From NCBI RefSeq assembly GCF_036324505.1, contig NC_086365.1, positions 7,994,655-8,058,654 on the forward strand: a stretch of 64,000 bases of DNA, read 5' to 3'. Under the pieces are notes generated by a model. It made no database searches, was not told the DNA's origin, and saw only the letters and a list, made by a program, of their open reading frames with translations. Positions 1 through 39,831 of the stretch are shown piece by piece; position 1 is the stretch's first letter, and each line of letters starts with the position of its first letter. The position numbers and the translations under genes were made by a program. The DNA comes from Eleginops maclovinus (lineage: Eukaryota > Chordata > Actinopteri > Perciformes > Eleginopidae).

Positions 1-80
1 GGGGAGAATAAAGAGCAATGAAGCAAAAGGGAAGGAAGTAAGAGGAATAAATTGATAGGATAGAAGCAGCAATGACCGAC

Positions 81-3000
81 CGTTTCCTGAAGGCATCGTC
101 CAGAAACTGCACAGAGGAGTTGGTCATCGGAGTTTTAGCCTGTCGGATCAGCCAGTGTTTGTCCTGAGAAGAGATGGAAAAATTAACCCTTTTATCCCAT
201 CTTTACAGGGGATATTAGAGTGGAAGGAGGAGCCCACCTTCCCGTGGACGTTGAAGTTGGGGTCTCTGGGAGCCTTGGTGTTTTTGAAGCTGTTCTGGTA
301 CTGAGGGGCCGCTGTCCACGGGGAGTGGGGGGCCGGGATGGACACCATCATGAAGAACGGCTGGTAGTTTGACTTATACTGAAGGAAGTCCAGAGACCTG
401 TTGGCCTGAGAGTCGCAGCAAAAATGTCACTCCTAGGTAATTCAAGGAAGTTTTCTCAGGAATATTGTTATAAATTAAACTTAAGAAAAACGAAATGTAA
501 ACTAAAATAAGCAACAGACTCTGAACTTGTTATATTTGAAGTTGCTCTAGAATACCAACGTGCTCATTTCTATTATATAGGTCATTTCAGTATGTTTTAC
601 ATTTATACTACATTGTTTTAATGGGACGGTCACAATTTAAAATATTAATTTCAACACGTAGGATTGAACAAGAACGACATACAATAAAATAAAGGTTAGT
701 GTGTTTGAATTCCTCACCAGGACGTCTGTCAGGTAGTCTTTGCTGTACTCGGCTCCGTGTTTCTCAGCCTTCCCGTTCACTGACAGAGTGTAGTTGTAGT
801 ATTTAGAGTTCTTCTCCTGAAAAACACAAACAACTCTCATGAAATACTCTTATTTTAGCATTCTTGTGCTTCTGTTTATTGAGTGGTAGAAAAGGGACCC
901 CTTTAGCACAGTTATTTTTACATCTTTTAGATTCACTATAACTAGTAAAAAATAAAACATAATCCCTAAACCCTTTTTATGTGGTCAGCACTTTAACCTT
1001 GCTTAGTGTAGGATTAAAAACATTAAATAAACTTCATCACGGTCACATGTAGCAACACGAGATCCCAGTCCCTCTAAACCTCATGGTACACTATCTGTTT
1101 GACACGGTTCTCACTCTCTCCAAATCAGAGACGCTAAAGTAGAGCGAGACCTGAAGTAACAAGTGATTCTAAAGGAGTAAAAGTCTCTGCAGAAACCATA
1201 AACTCTGCATGACTCTGTCTGAGTTATGATAAGCTGTCGGGTCATGGGACTATTTGTGTTTGTTTAGTAGCGCTCTAGATAAAAACAGGTTTGCACTCTG
1301 ATCGTATTACCACCGTGACCTCTGCTTACTGACTTCTGCAAACCCAGTTAGAGACGTAAAGAAAATCTAATTTTAGTCTATTTATTCGTCTGGCTGCTTC
1401 CGGTCACATGAAGACCTGAGCTTCACTCAGATCTGCTCACGCACACAGAAACAAACTTCCCAGAGACATTTTTGTACCAAAAACATTCAGACTATATATA
1501 ATATATGGACAACATGCAGATCAATGACTGTTGCTTTATCATTTCCCAATGTCATGGGGCTGGATTTTACTTACAGACAGGACCATATGATAAGAGGCTT
1601 TTAATTCTAACCAAAAATAGACAATTGTGTCAGACGGGAAGGAGCCAAGCGGTACATTTGGGGCACAAAGGTTTTTTTTGTTTGTTTCAGTCTTACCAGT
1701 CCGACCCAGTAGTTCCAGCCTGGAGGAACATGCTCCACTCCCCCAGCCTCCGAGTGCCCATACTGAAACACAAACAGAATAATAATAATGTACATTTATT
1801 TATCATCATATACACACAAAGTCATAAAATTACGTTTTCTTGATTGGTGTTACAGCACCACACCGATAAAGACACAAACACAATTTAAATATACATTTCC
1901 GGGAAGACACATACCAGAGTTTATGGGCCTAATGCATGTTACAAGCAAATATTCTACAGATTGTTTGTATCTTATTCTGTTAGAACCCTTTGATACTTTG
2001 CTCTTCTCTTAGGTCATATTCAATTTAACGTTGGCCTGGTGGCATCTCTACAATTCTTGGATATGTGCCAGAGTATTTGCACATGGAACACGCCTGCACT
2101 CATACAGTGTTAAGGGAGCGGAACCTGTGTTAATAAATAACAAATCAGCCAAACATTTGGAGGAGCAGAAACATTTGTTTTCTCGCAGTGGACTTTTAAT
2201 TAATTTAAGACATTTTCGAGAACCAATGTTTGCTCTCTCAGAATTTATTCAGAAAAGGCATTTTCATATCACGTTAAGCACCTCAACCATTTTTTGCAAT
2301 TCATATTCGCTTAAACATTTGAAAAGTTATAGCTACTAACACAGGGAAGTTGCAAAATGGGGTTAAACGTTATTTGTGTCGTTTTTAGTGTCCTGGTTCC
2401 ACATTTGCCCATCTGTTAATCACAAGGGTTGATGCAACTTTGACAGCTTGACTTCATCACGAGAATGAATCACAAAGGGAAGACCTTGTGACAGTGTTTA
2501 ACGATTCACCTACAGGCCGTTAGTTTAATTGGAGGTGTTACAAAAATGCTGCACAGATCAGCTTTATGTCCCGCATTTGTTTAAACATTAAAACATTACA
2601 TTTGCTAAAGATTTCTTGAAAACTTTTCTATGAAAACCTGAGCTTCTGTTATTACTGATAACCGTATTTAGATTTGGGTTAATGAACAACAGGAAGTCAA
2701 TCTGCTTTGATCCGCAATTAGCAGATGTAAACGTCACTAAACCAGCATGGGAAATGACCTCTAACTTCCTTCATTTCTTAGATAATCTAAAAGCAGCATG
2801 AAGAAAGATAATCTGATTCAAAATCATAATACTTTATTTATCGTGGTGGGAAATGAGGTTTCTTGCCAGTTGTTTAATTTAAGAATAGAATATAAAATAT
2901 AGGGATAAAATATGCATATTAACATAGGAAGTGAAATTCAATGTGCTTGTTGTACAATAATATATTTTTTAAAATGTGAATAATACAACATACACAGTGG

Positions 3001-4836
3001 TGTACAAGTATAAATAAATATATTAATGATGAAAACCTGATTATTGCTCGAAATGTAAACTGTAAGACAGTAATAATCCTAAGTAATATTAGCATTGCAC
3101 AGTTCAATAATTGTACAAGTTATACAGCTTAATTATTGTACAGATTGGTGAAAAAGGACGCCTTGAGGCTTTTTACCAGATTCTAATTCATGCTTTACTT
3201 CTATTTTGTTACATCCTACACAAATGCACCAGTATGTAGTCGCCTCATCCCTTACCTGGTTCAGATATTTCCCGGCGAAGAAGGTCTGGTAGCCTCCGTA
3301 CATCCTCAGCAGGGCGGGGAAGGTGTGCATCTCCTCACTCTTCTGCCAGGCTTTGCTGCTGCAGTTTCCCTCCAGCGTGTTGTTGATGACATGGTGGTTG
3401 TGCGGGTATTTCCCCGTCAGGATGCTCGCGCGACTCGGGCAGCACAGCGGGCTGGCCACAAACTGTTAGGGGCAGGAGAGTTGGAAAATGGCTCTTTTCA
3501 ATATCTCTAACTTCTTCTTTCTCCATCACTAAATGGACGATAATGATGCTGATACTTACTGCGTTTGTAAATGATATTCCTGCATCACCGATCAGTTTTT
3601 TCGTCTTGGTGAGTGGACTCTGGAAGGAAACGTTAGTGATGGGACAAATGAATTATCTGAATAATGTAAACGCCTCCTATGTTTTTAATTTGGATAACAA
3701 CAAGCATCTTTTTAATAGTTATCCAATAAGGTGGGCTTTAACAGTGTGTCCTTTATATATTTATATGAATTACACCTATTCTTATTTATTTGGCCTGCAG
3801 ACATACAAAGACAATACAATTTACTTACAATGTATTTATATTATGCACAAACCTCCTTCACAGCTCCAAACTCTATATATTCTAAGCTTTATCAACTATT
3901 GGGATTAGAGCTGAACAACATTATTAAATTAATTTAACTTAAAAAATGCAGGTATTTTAATTACCAAAAACCCAGAAGTTCCAACTTCAGAAATACAATT
4001 ATTTGTTTGTCATCTAGTAATGGTAAACTAAATATAATTTTCTTTTGAGAAACCATGCCATTTATAAACGTTTCATTATATACTCACATAAATTACTCAA
4101 AAAGAGACTGTCCACATTATACTATATTATTGAATAATCCCAACAAGAAATAAAGGTAGTATCCAGTACGGTATGTGACACATACTTAAAGCAATGACAA
4201 AAATAAATACATAAATAAAATGAAATAAGAGCAGTGAACTGTGTGTGTTGCTAAAGGAGGTTATGCAAATGTAAGCTGGTTAAAGACTAAGGAGATACAC
4301 AATGACGTACTTCTACTTTTGATACTAAATGTTGCTGATAATAATTGAATTTAAGTAAGGTTTTAAATAAAATACTTGTATTGGAGTACTTTCACAGTGT
4401 GTTATTAACATCTGACTCAAATAAACATCTGCATACTTATTCTACGTCTGAAATGACCTGTGACAAATATTCGGCTGACTATGACAGATGCCTAAAGGAT
4501 GCGTCTAACCAGGAGGAATGTGAGCAGTCAGCTTAATCACTCTGGACTAAAAATAAAAGTCAAGTTTACATCAATTAAATCACATGCATCGTCTTAACCT
4601 GCACACACAGACTCTGTGATAAAACAAATACATTTCAAACATGTAATAACGGCAGAAAAAAACAAAACAAATGCACTCACGAGACCCCCGATAGCAATGT
4701 CCAAGTCGTCGGTGAGGATCAAAACAATGTTAGGTCTCTTGGATGATTTTGCAAATATCCCGCTGCTCAAAGTGACGCAGATTAGTAAATAGTGTAGAAA
4801 GGAAAGCGAAATCGCACCATTTAAACCCATTTTCAT
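81..4836 (-). CDS. gns: N-acetylglucosamine-6-sulfatase, 5' half (exons 1-7, partial)
   Basis: Lysosomal sulfatase that removes 6-sulfate from N-acetylglucosamine in heparan and keratan sulfate. Coding exons in transcript order: 4681-4836, 3560-3619, 3256-3462, 1697-1762, 718-816, 238-405, 81-163. All junctions are GT/AG with matching phase, giving 279 codons plus 2 nt, about half the human length (552 aa, from memory); the rest lies left of the window. Residues 5-29 form a hydrophobic signal peptide. It is followed by [11 protein letters not shown], the N-terminal sulfatase metal-binding segment. Exon 3 carries CCPSR, the C-x-P-S-R motif whose first cysteine (about residue 79) becomes formylglycine, then GKYPHNHH. 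Exon 6 carries [14 protein letters not shown]. Exon 7 ends in AGG AAA CG before a GTCGGT donor. The first ATG is at 4834-4836. An in-frame ATG two codons on (4828-4830) has the better context (A at -3, G at +4) and may be the real start. Confidence 0.95.
406..4680 (-). other. gns introns 1-6
   Basis: Introns occupy 3620-4680, 3463-3559, 1763-3255, 817-1696, 406-717 and 164-237 (the last being 74 bp). They are AT-rich and the frames open in them look random. The only recognisable insert is a repeat fragment at 4311-4440, listed separately. I saw no second gene in the 1.5-kb intron 1763-3255. Confidence 0.7.
4311..4440. repeat. Degenerate teleost repeat fragment ('tacttttactt' family)
   Basis: Lies in gns intron 1. 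Phrases such as gtacttctacttttgatac, ttaagtaagg and cttgtattggagtac are typical of a non-autonomous repeat scattered through fish genomes. Related wording recurs at 5380-5770, 6290-6500, 19215-19560, 42590-43250 and 63750-63910 in this window. Divergence is high, so the boundaries are approximate. Confidence 0.45.
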
Positions 4837-5060
4837 GAATAAATGATCAAATACTAAAGCTGTCCGTGTCTTCTTTCAGTTGGGCTTCTCTTTTTCAGCG
4901 TGGAATGAATTTAGCGAGTCCTCTCCGGAGGAAAACCAGACTCGGCCCTGTGTCTTTCGGACAACACTTCCTTGTTTCCCGGTCATGTGCTGCGCGGCTA
5001 CGGAAGCCCGAGTCAGCTGATTTGAAGACGCACCCCCTCAGCGTGACTAATCAGTAAAAA
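4837..5060 (-). promoter_or_regulatory. gns 5' UTR and proximal promoter
   Basis: This is the most GC-rich stretch upstream of the gns start and contains several CpGs around 4920-5000. A GTCATGTG core at 4982-4989 resembles the lysosomal CLEAR element (GTCACGTGAC) bound by TFEB/TFE3, with one change in the E-box. A CAGCTG E-box lies at about 5014-5019. No TATA box is obvious. The transcription start is not determined; the assignment rests on position and composition. Confidence 0.45.
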
Positions 5061-6754
5061 TAAGGTTACTCTTACTTTTTAACCCATGCTGATGGTGTAT
5101 TGTTTATTACTGCATTGATGTATTTGATTATATGCTAAAGAAAACAGCTATATGAAAAAATAGCCCTTCTCTATCACATGTGGAATATAACATTATTTCA
5201 TATTTTTGCCAGGTCCAAAGAATGCCAAAACAAGGATATGCACATTAATACATCATTAATTATATTACAAAACTATAATGGAAAGATGATTCTGCATGAC
5301 TAATAATTGTATTTTTGGTAATTTAAAGATATTTAAATGCTTATACTTTTGTGCTTTTATTGAGGTTTTGAGTTAAGAACTTTTACTTTTGCTTGAGTAA
5401 AAGATCAGAGTAGGAGTAGCCTTCTTCTCTTACCAGAGTACTCGTCACCACAGGTTAGAAAACACTGTTACAAATAAAAATACTGCTTTCAAAGTTACAT
5501 TTTAAGTACCAAAATGTAAAGTATTCATTTTTCAGAATGACTCATTTTATAACCCTATATATTATTTGATATTCATTATTATTCATGCATTATTAAGTTA
5601 ATTACTTTAATGTTACAGCTGGTAAAAGTGGAGCTAAATTCATTATTTCATATATTGTTGTGTAGCGTTATCAATAATGTGTCATAATGTACAGTATTGT
5701 TGTTATTTATTTATTTGTATTAGTTTATAAAGCTGCATTAATGTAGTGAAGTAAACCAAGTTCATTATTTGCCTCCGAAATTAAATTAAATAGAAGACTA
5801 AAATAACAAAATATACCAAACACCAGGCAATCTTAGATCTCGGTCACTCAGATTATTGCAGATGTATCGTACATAGACTAATGAGAGACAGAATATTGTT
5901 TGAGGTCGTTTAAAACGCCATTACATTATCTGTCCACCAGAGGACACCGACGTGTGTATCTTTTACTGCGTTGTATAAAACATTTACTCTATTGGGTTAA
6001 TATTTGTGACCTGTGCAATATTTTGTGTAAAGTAGCAGAGTGCAACTAAGAGGCATACTTTAGTCAAAAGTAGGCCACTTGTTCTTTGCTTGTTTTTCCA
6101 CTTTATACTTCTGAAAATAAAGTGCTTTTTTGATGCACTATATCTATTTGATAACAATGTTTACTTAACAACTTCAGATTAGCCTATCGGTTGAAAATGT
6201 TATTAAGAAATTACAAGATATAACTATAAATAAAGACTCAAAGCAAAAAGTAATACATCAGTGATTATGTTCAGTAATGGATACAGTGTGAGTCTACATT
6301 ATTCTGAATGGGCCATCCCAATAAAAGTACTTTTAGTTTTGTAGGTTCTTGCAACCTATTTTTTAGTAGCTTATATATAGCTTATATTTTGCAGCTATAT
6401 ACAGTAACATTTTGAATGCAGTACCTTTTATTTAAAACCTTAGTCTTGATACTTTAACCAATTTTATTATAAGGTCTGAGTAGGTCTACTTCCACCACTG
6501 TTTGCTTTGCAACACGCACACAATGTGTTTTTAACAACCACCATTACCATATACACATTTATCTTGAGATGTACATGTATTTGGAAGGTTTAAAGATAAA
6601 TGAACAAGTAAACTTGTTAAATATATACATTTCAAATTAAAAACGGTATGAGTTTATTGTCATGTTAATGTTATTCTCTGTTGTTTTATACATTACATTG
6701 TGTTAAGTATTGCTAAAATAAAAGTACAAAATGACCTCCTGGCTGATGCTTAAA
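5061..6754. other. gns-tbc1d30 intergenic region, repeat-derived in part
   Basis: Very AT-rich spacer between two divergent genes. 5380-5770 contains wording of the 'tacttttactt' family, including 'ttacagctggtaaaagtggagct' split across the element. 6290-6500 contains further fragments and ends in tctacttccaccactg, which reads CAGTGGTGGAAGTAGA on the other strand and looks like a terminus of that family. No coding frame is convincing. Confidence 0.5.
6290..6500 (-). mobile_element. Terminal part of a non-autonomous DNA transposon-like repeat
   Basis: On the minus strand it opens with CAGTGGTGGAAGTAGA near 6499 and runs into AT-rich sequence with aagtac/tactttt phrases. The CAGTGGTGGAA end plus repeats of tacttttactt is a pattern I recognise from fish mobile elements. 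No transposase frame is present. The other end may be the degraded material at 5380-5770, but that link is inferred. Confidence 0.4.
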
Positions 6755-7075
6755 CAAGGAAGTGGATTGGTCGGTTTACTTTTGCCTCGTCTGTGATTGG
6801 TCAATCCACCAGCACCTGTCGCACAACCTGAAGAAAAAGTTTGGCAGCCGTTGAGATATTTAGCCAGAGTGGGCCGGCCCATTGTTCCTCCAGGAGAAGG
6901 GGGGGCAGGGAAGTCAAGTCCGTAACGTTCAGGAAGGAAACTAAAAGCTGTCAAACGGGTCTCTACCTTTTCTGAGGTAAGGAATGGAGTGCTCCAGGAA
7001 CTTCGTCCTCTTTGACAAAAAACTTTCTAACTTCTGCTAGCATGTTTGGAAAATAATGTTAATTTAAAAGAAAAA
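6755..7075 (+). promoter_or_regulatory. tbc1d30 upstream promoter and 5' UTR (long form)
   Basis: Two inverted CCAAT boxes (ATTGG at 6766-6770 and 6796-6800) lie 31 bp apart in a locally GC-richer stretch, followed by CpG-containing sequence up to the start codon. There is no clear TATA box. Two minimal upstream reading frames sit just before the start: ATG TTT GGA AAA TAA at 7042-7056 and ATG TTA ATT TAA at 7056-7067. They share one base (TAATG). The exact transcription start is unknown. Confidence 0.5.
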
Positions 7076-25051
<17,976 letters not shown>

Positions 25052-25845
25052 AGACATGCGCACTCCTGAACTGATGCCACAAACACAAAGTCATTAAGTA
25101 AAATGAAAAATCATTATTTAACTACACCGTGTTGCCTCCTGCATATCAAGAGTTCACGCATATCTTATCTGAAGTAGATAGACACGTAGAGTTCAGATGT
25201 GCCCAGAGTTGCTTGATTATTGATGTTGAATTGTGAAGATTGTATTTCAACTGATAAAGAGGTTATCTTCAAACAACAAGCCATTGCAGATAAACGTTAA
25301 AGAGGTAATCGTCTTTGGTTTCTACACCTTTTTAGAAAAGGATTTTCCTTGGACTGGAACAGAAAAAGTCACTGACCTGGACAAATGCTACCTTCTGGAC
25401 TCTTTACCAAATGTGGAATCATGATGAAGAAAACGCTTTTCCTGTGAGAAAACACAATAGCCATACAGTTGTTTCTATGCCAAGTATTTCAATAGATACC
25501 TAAGAATGGCTGTTAATGAAGAATAATGAATATGTAACGTTTGTGTGCCCCAAAAACCCTCCCAGTCTTAACATTTTTGATTTCCTTAAGCACTTAACAT
25601 GTTTTCTTTCTTCACTCTCTGTCTGTGACGTGGTTGTTTGCTTGTGACAAAGCATGTGATATCTCTGTCAATAATGAAGCGTAATTTAGAATGTTACTCA
25701 GCTTGGCCAATGATTGTTTCGACCGGGGTGTGAATGCTTTCGTAATTTAATGTGGCAAATCTAAATATCAATGCAGAAACAGTCAACTGTCAAATCGTAT
25801 TACTACCTGTGTTCACATCAAATAAACCTTGCCCATCATTTCAAA
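25052..25845 (+). other. tbc1d30 3' UTR
   Basis: Follows the TGA at 25049-25051. An AATAAA at 25821-25826 is followed by a GT/T-rich stretch (cagtgttgatttc, then attgttgtctc), a plausible polyadenylation site about 770 bp after the stop. No other reading frame is supported. Confidence 0.55.
25821..25826 (+). terminator. Candidate polyadenylation signal of tbc1d30
   Basis: AATAAA with GT-rich sequence 25-55 bp downstream. It is the first canonical hexamer of good context after the stop codon that I noticed. Confidence 0.5.
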
Positions 25846-26658
25846 GGACACCTCAGTGTTGATTTCAAGTATATTCATTGTTGTCTCACCACACACTCTT
25901 TCTCTGGAACATACCACAAGCTTATGCCATCCAGTCTGGTAACAACATGGAGAAATCCTAAAATAGTCAATCATTTCATGTTTTGGAAAAACAATATCAA
26001 CCTATCACAGCATCCTTCTCTTATGTAATTTAAGAGTTTTCTTTGATTTAATTTGACTCCACAACATTAGTCTTGGATATCGATTTTTCTTGAGGACAAA
26101 TATAAGCCAAATTGTTAAATTATTGACATCTTTTTGATATATAAAGACACATACAAGTACTCATAAAACACAGAGCAAAGGAAAACATACAATGTACATT
26201 TACAATTTAAAATAGAGATTAAGACATTAACTTATAGATTAGAGACTGTGTTGTTATTTGGACATCTTGAGAAAATGCATGAAATCAGGCCAAACCTTTC
26301 AGACGGCATTGGCTATTAACATTTATTGCTGTTACGAAAATTGAATCCACCTTGTATTAAGGCCTAACCAAGCTACTGTGAGAAATATTTAATTAGCTGT
26401 ACAAAAAAGACCATTTTACTTCCTTTCCACATTTTTATAACAATGGTCTCTTTAATGTTTTACAATTTCCATGTCAAATACATGTCTTTAACAACCTTTT
26501 TTGGCTTAATTGCTTAAAGGGGACGATAATAACTGCGCAACGAGCAGCATGTCACTTCCTGTTGGCATCTTTGTTTACATTTGTTAATAGCAGCTGCATC
26601 TTGTGAACAAAGTTTAAAGGCTTTACTTGTTCGAAGAGTGGAATATTTTTCCTTCGAG

Positions 26659-26706
26659 ATGGCCAGAAGTGTATTGCAGGAATATGGAAAAGTTTTCAAA
26701 ACTGCC
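26659..26706 (+). other. Orphan exon-like element with a 16-codon open start
   Basis: ATGGCC at 26659 in good context (GAG before the ATG, G at +4) reads MARSVLQEYGKVFKTA and stops exactly at a consensus donor GTAAGT. Upstream lies an ETS-like acttcctg at about 26550. I do not recognise the peptide and found no second exon. It could be the start of an unrecognised small gene, part of a mobile element, or chance. Confidence 0.25.
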
Positions 26707-27101
26707 GTAAGTTTTTTCAGTTTTTTTCCCTCAAATGTTGTAACTCCCAAAAACAATTTAGCTGTTAGCTAACGGTTAGCATCAAACACATTCAAATGTA
26801 AAATCGGCTAATTCAATTACATGCCATGCACAAAGTTGGTGTGAAGTGCCCGGAAAATTTTCCAAAATATATAAATACAAATGTTGATTTATCATTATTT
26901 CACTAAGTGAAATTGTGTGAGAGGCTACATGGCAGTTATTGACTGTGGCCGCAGAGTGCTACACATTCTCCATTTTGTAATTTTTATAATTTCTTATGTT
27001 GCTAAGCATACGTTTGCTAACAACTTCACATAGACATACCACTTAGCACAGTATGCATCCCTTGCTTAAGATTCCCATAGTTATAATAAGGGGTTAAAAA
27101 T

Positions 27102-27408
27102 GGGCTAGTGGCTCAGTCAGTAGGGGCTTGGACTGGGAATCGTAGGGTCGCTGGTTCAAGTCCCCGAACAGACTTGAAATATGGAAAGTGGACTGCTACT
27201 TGGAGAGGTCCGAGTTCACCTCCTAGGCCCTGCTGTGGTGCCCTTGAGCAAGGCACCGGACACCTCCAATCCCCCCTCCCCATTGCTCCCTGGGCGCTGC
27301 ACAATAGCTGCCCACTGCTCCTAGCACTAGGATGGGTTAAATGCAGAGGACCAATTTCACTGTGTGTGCTCTGCTGTGTGCATGTATGTGACAATAAAGA
27401 GGGTTTCA
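27102..27408 (+). mobile_element. tRNA-derived SINE, forward orientation
   Basis: A-box-like TGGCTCAGTCAGTAGG at 27109-27124 and B box GGTTCAAGTCC at 27153-27163 form a tRNA-like head. A body with CCCTTGAGCAAGGCACC follows, then CCCACTGCTCCTAGCACTAG, then a tail ending in TGACAATAAAGAGGG. It is the same family as 9437-9686. It lies between the convergent 3' ends of tbc1d30 and prkcq. The head lacks a clean cloverleaf and 3' end, so it is not a tRNA gene. Confidence 0.88.
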
Positions 27409-27610
27409 TCCTCCGCTTCTATCTTCTGAAATTCTACTCACCACTTCTTATTTTACTAGCATTTAATTAATTTGTGCCTTGGTGATAAACTTGTCAAACC
27501 AAATAGGAAAAACTGGGATGGTTCGTCTTCTGCTTCTATCTCCACTTCAAGTATATCTTTAAACATACTCCTCATATTTTGTTTAGTCATAATCAAAACA
27601 AACCTCACAT

Positions 27611-27616
27611 TTTATT
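27611..27616 (-). terminator. Candidate polyadenylation signal of prkcq
   Basis: TTTATT on the plus strand gives AATAAA on the minus strand, followed there by GT-rich TGTGAGGTTTGTTTTG. It would give a 3' UTR of about 0.8 kb (27600-28394). Confidence 0.5.
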
Positions 27617-28394
27617 GTACATGATTCACGATGAATAGAACGATACAAACAGTACAGTTACAAGTGCAGTACAACATGAAGTATGCAGCTGACGTACCTG
27701 ATCCAAAATACTGCATCAATAAAACTCTTGAGGTACAATAAGAAAATACACGTTTAACTAAATCCATCCTGCTACACTAACGGATATACATCCAACTGAC
27801 AGTACAGTATATCAACAGAATGATGCAACATTTATTTACAAAACTATTTATAACATCTGTACCATACATGGAGGTGAAATACTCATCAGGCTATCGAATA
27901 AGACGGGAAACAAAACAATAACACACATTTTCTCTAACCAAATTAGCTTTTCTTTTAAGATCTGTACCTTCACAGATTAATATGAAGCTCCGTAGGTTTT
28001 TACAACACATTTATATTTAGCACCTTCATGACGTTTTAAGGGTGATATATGCCACTTGATGAATTATGTGTGAGCATAACGGAGTTCTTGGTATATGTTC
28101 TGTGCCTCTTTGTCTGACACCAGAAGTTGAGAATACCATAAGGTTTTTGTGGATATTTTAGTTAAAAAAAGTAAATAAAGAAACTTTAGAATTAAGAGAA
28201 ATATACGGTCAAGGTTGTCATGGTTGTGCCTAACAATAAGAACACACCGTTTAGTGGTTATCATCATAATTACAGATACAGTTGAGTTTTGTGACATTCA
28301 AAGTCTAAAGTCTCTGCAGTCAATTTCAGTTTCAGTAAGTGCTGTCTGTGATTTAGCGGCTTGTTTGTAAGGTAGTTGGTTGTTTGTCCAGTAC

Positions 28395-39624
<11,230 letters not shown>

Positions 39625-39831
39625 GGCTGCAGCTTTTTATGCTCAAATATCCAAACAACCTCTGGTAAACAGTTAATAGAGATGAGATCTGAGCGCTTCT
39701 ATCGGCGCTGTCAAACCTCCTTTCTTCGCAGACTGCCCCTTTTTCACCAGAGGAAAGATAAACCTGGCTGAGGAGGAGGCGGCAGAGGAGGAGGTGATTC
39801 GGTTTTTTCCGTCCTTGATGCTTTAACCTAC
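39625..39831 (-). other. prkcq 5' UTR portion of the ATG exon
   Basis: On the minus strand the sequence left of the start is preceded at 39832 by CTTTCTCCCACAG, a strong acceptor after a pyrimidine run. This implies that the ATG exon is not the first exon. The leader is GC-richer (CCTCCTCCTCTGCCGCC block) with no in-frame extension. A promoter directly upstream is also possible. Confidence 0.5.

Noticed and set aside
2031..2339. 102-codon plus frame inside a gns intron
   Set aside because: AT-rich, no domain, no splice support; antisense to gns and probably random.
27102..27180. Possible tRNA gene with A and B boxes
   Set aside because: It continues directly into a SINE body and tail shared with 9437-9686, and no clean cloverleaf with a proper acceptor end can be drawn.
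27108..27470. 120-codon plus frame and its minus shadow near 27.1-27.5 kb
   Set aside because: They read through the SINE and its flank; no independent protein signature.
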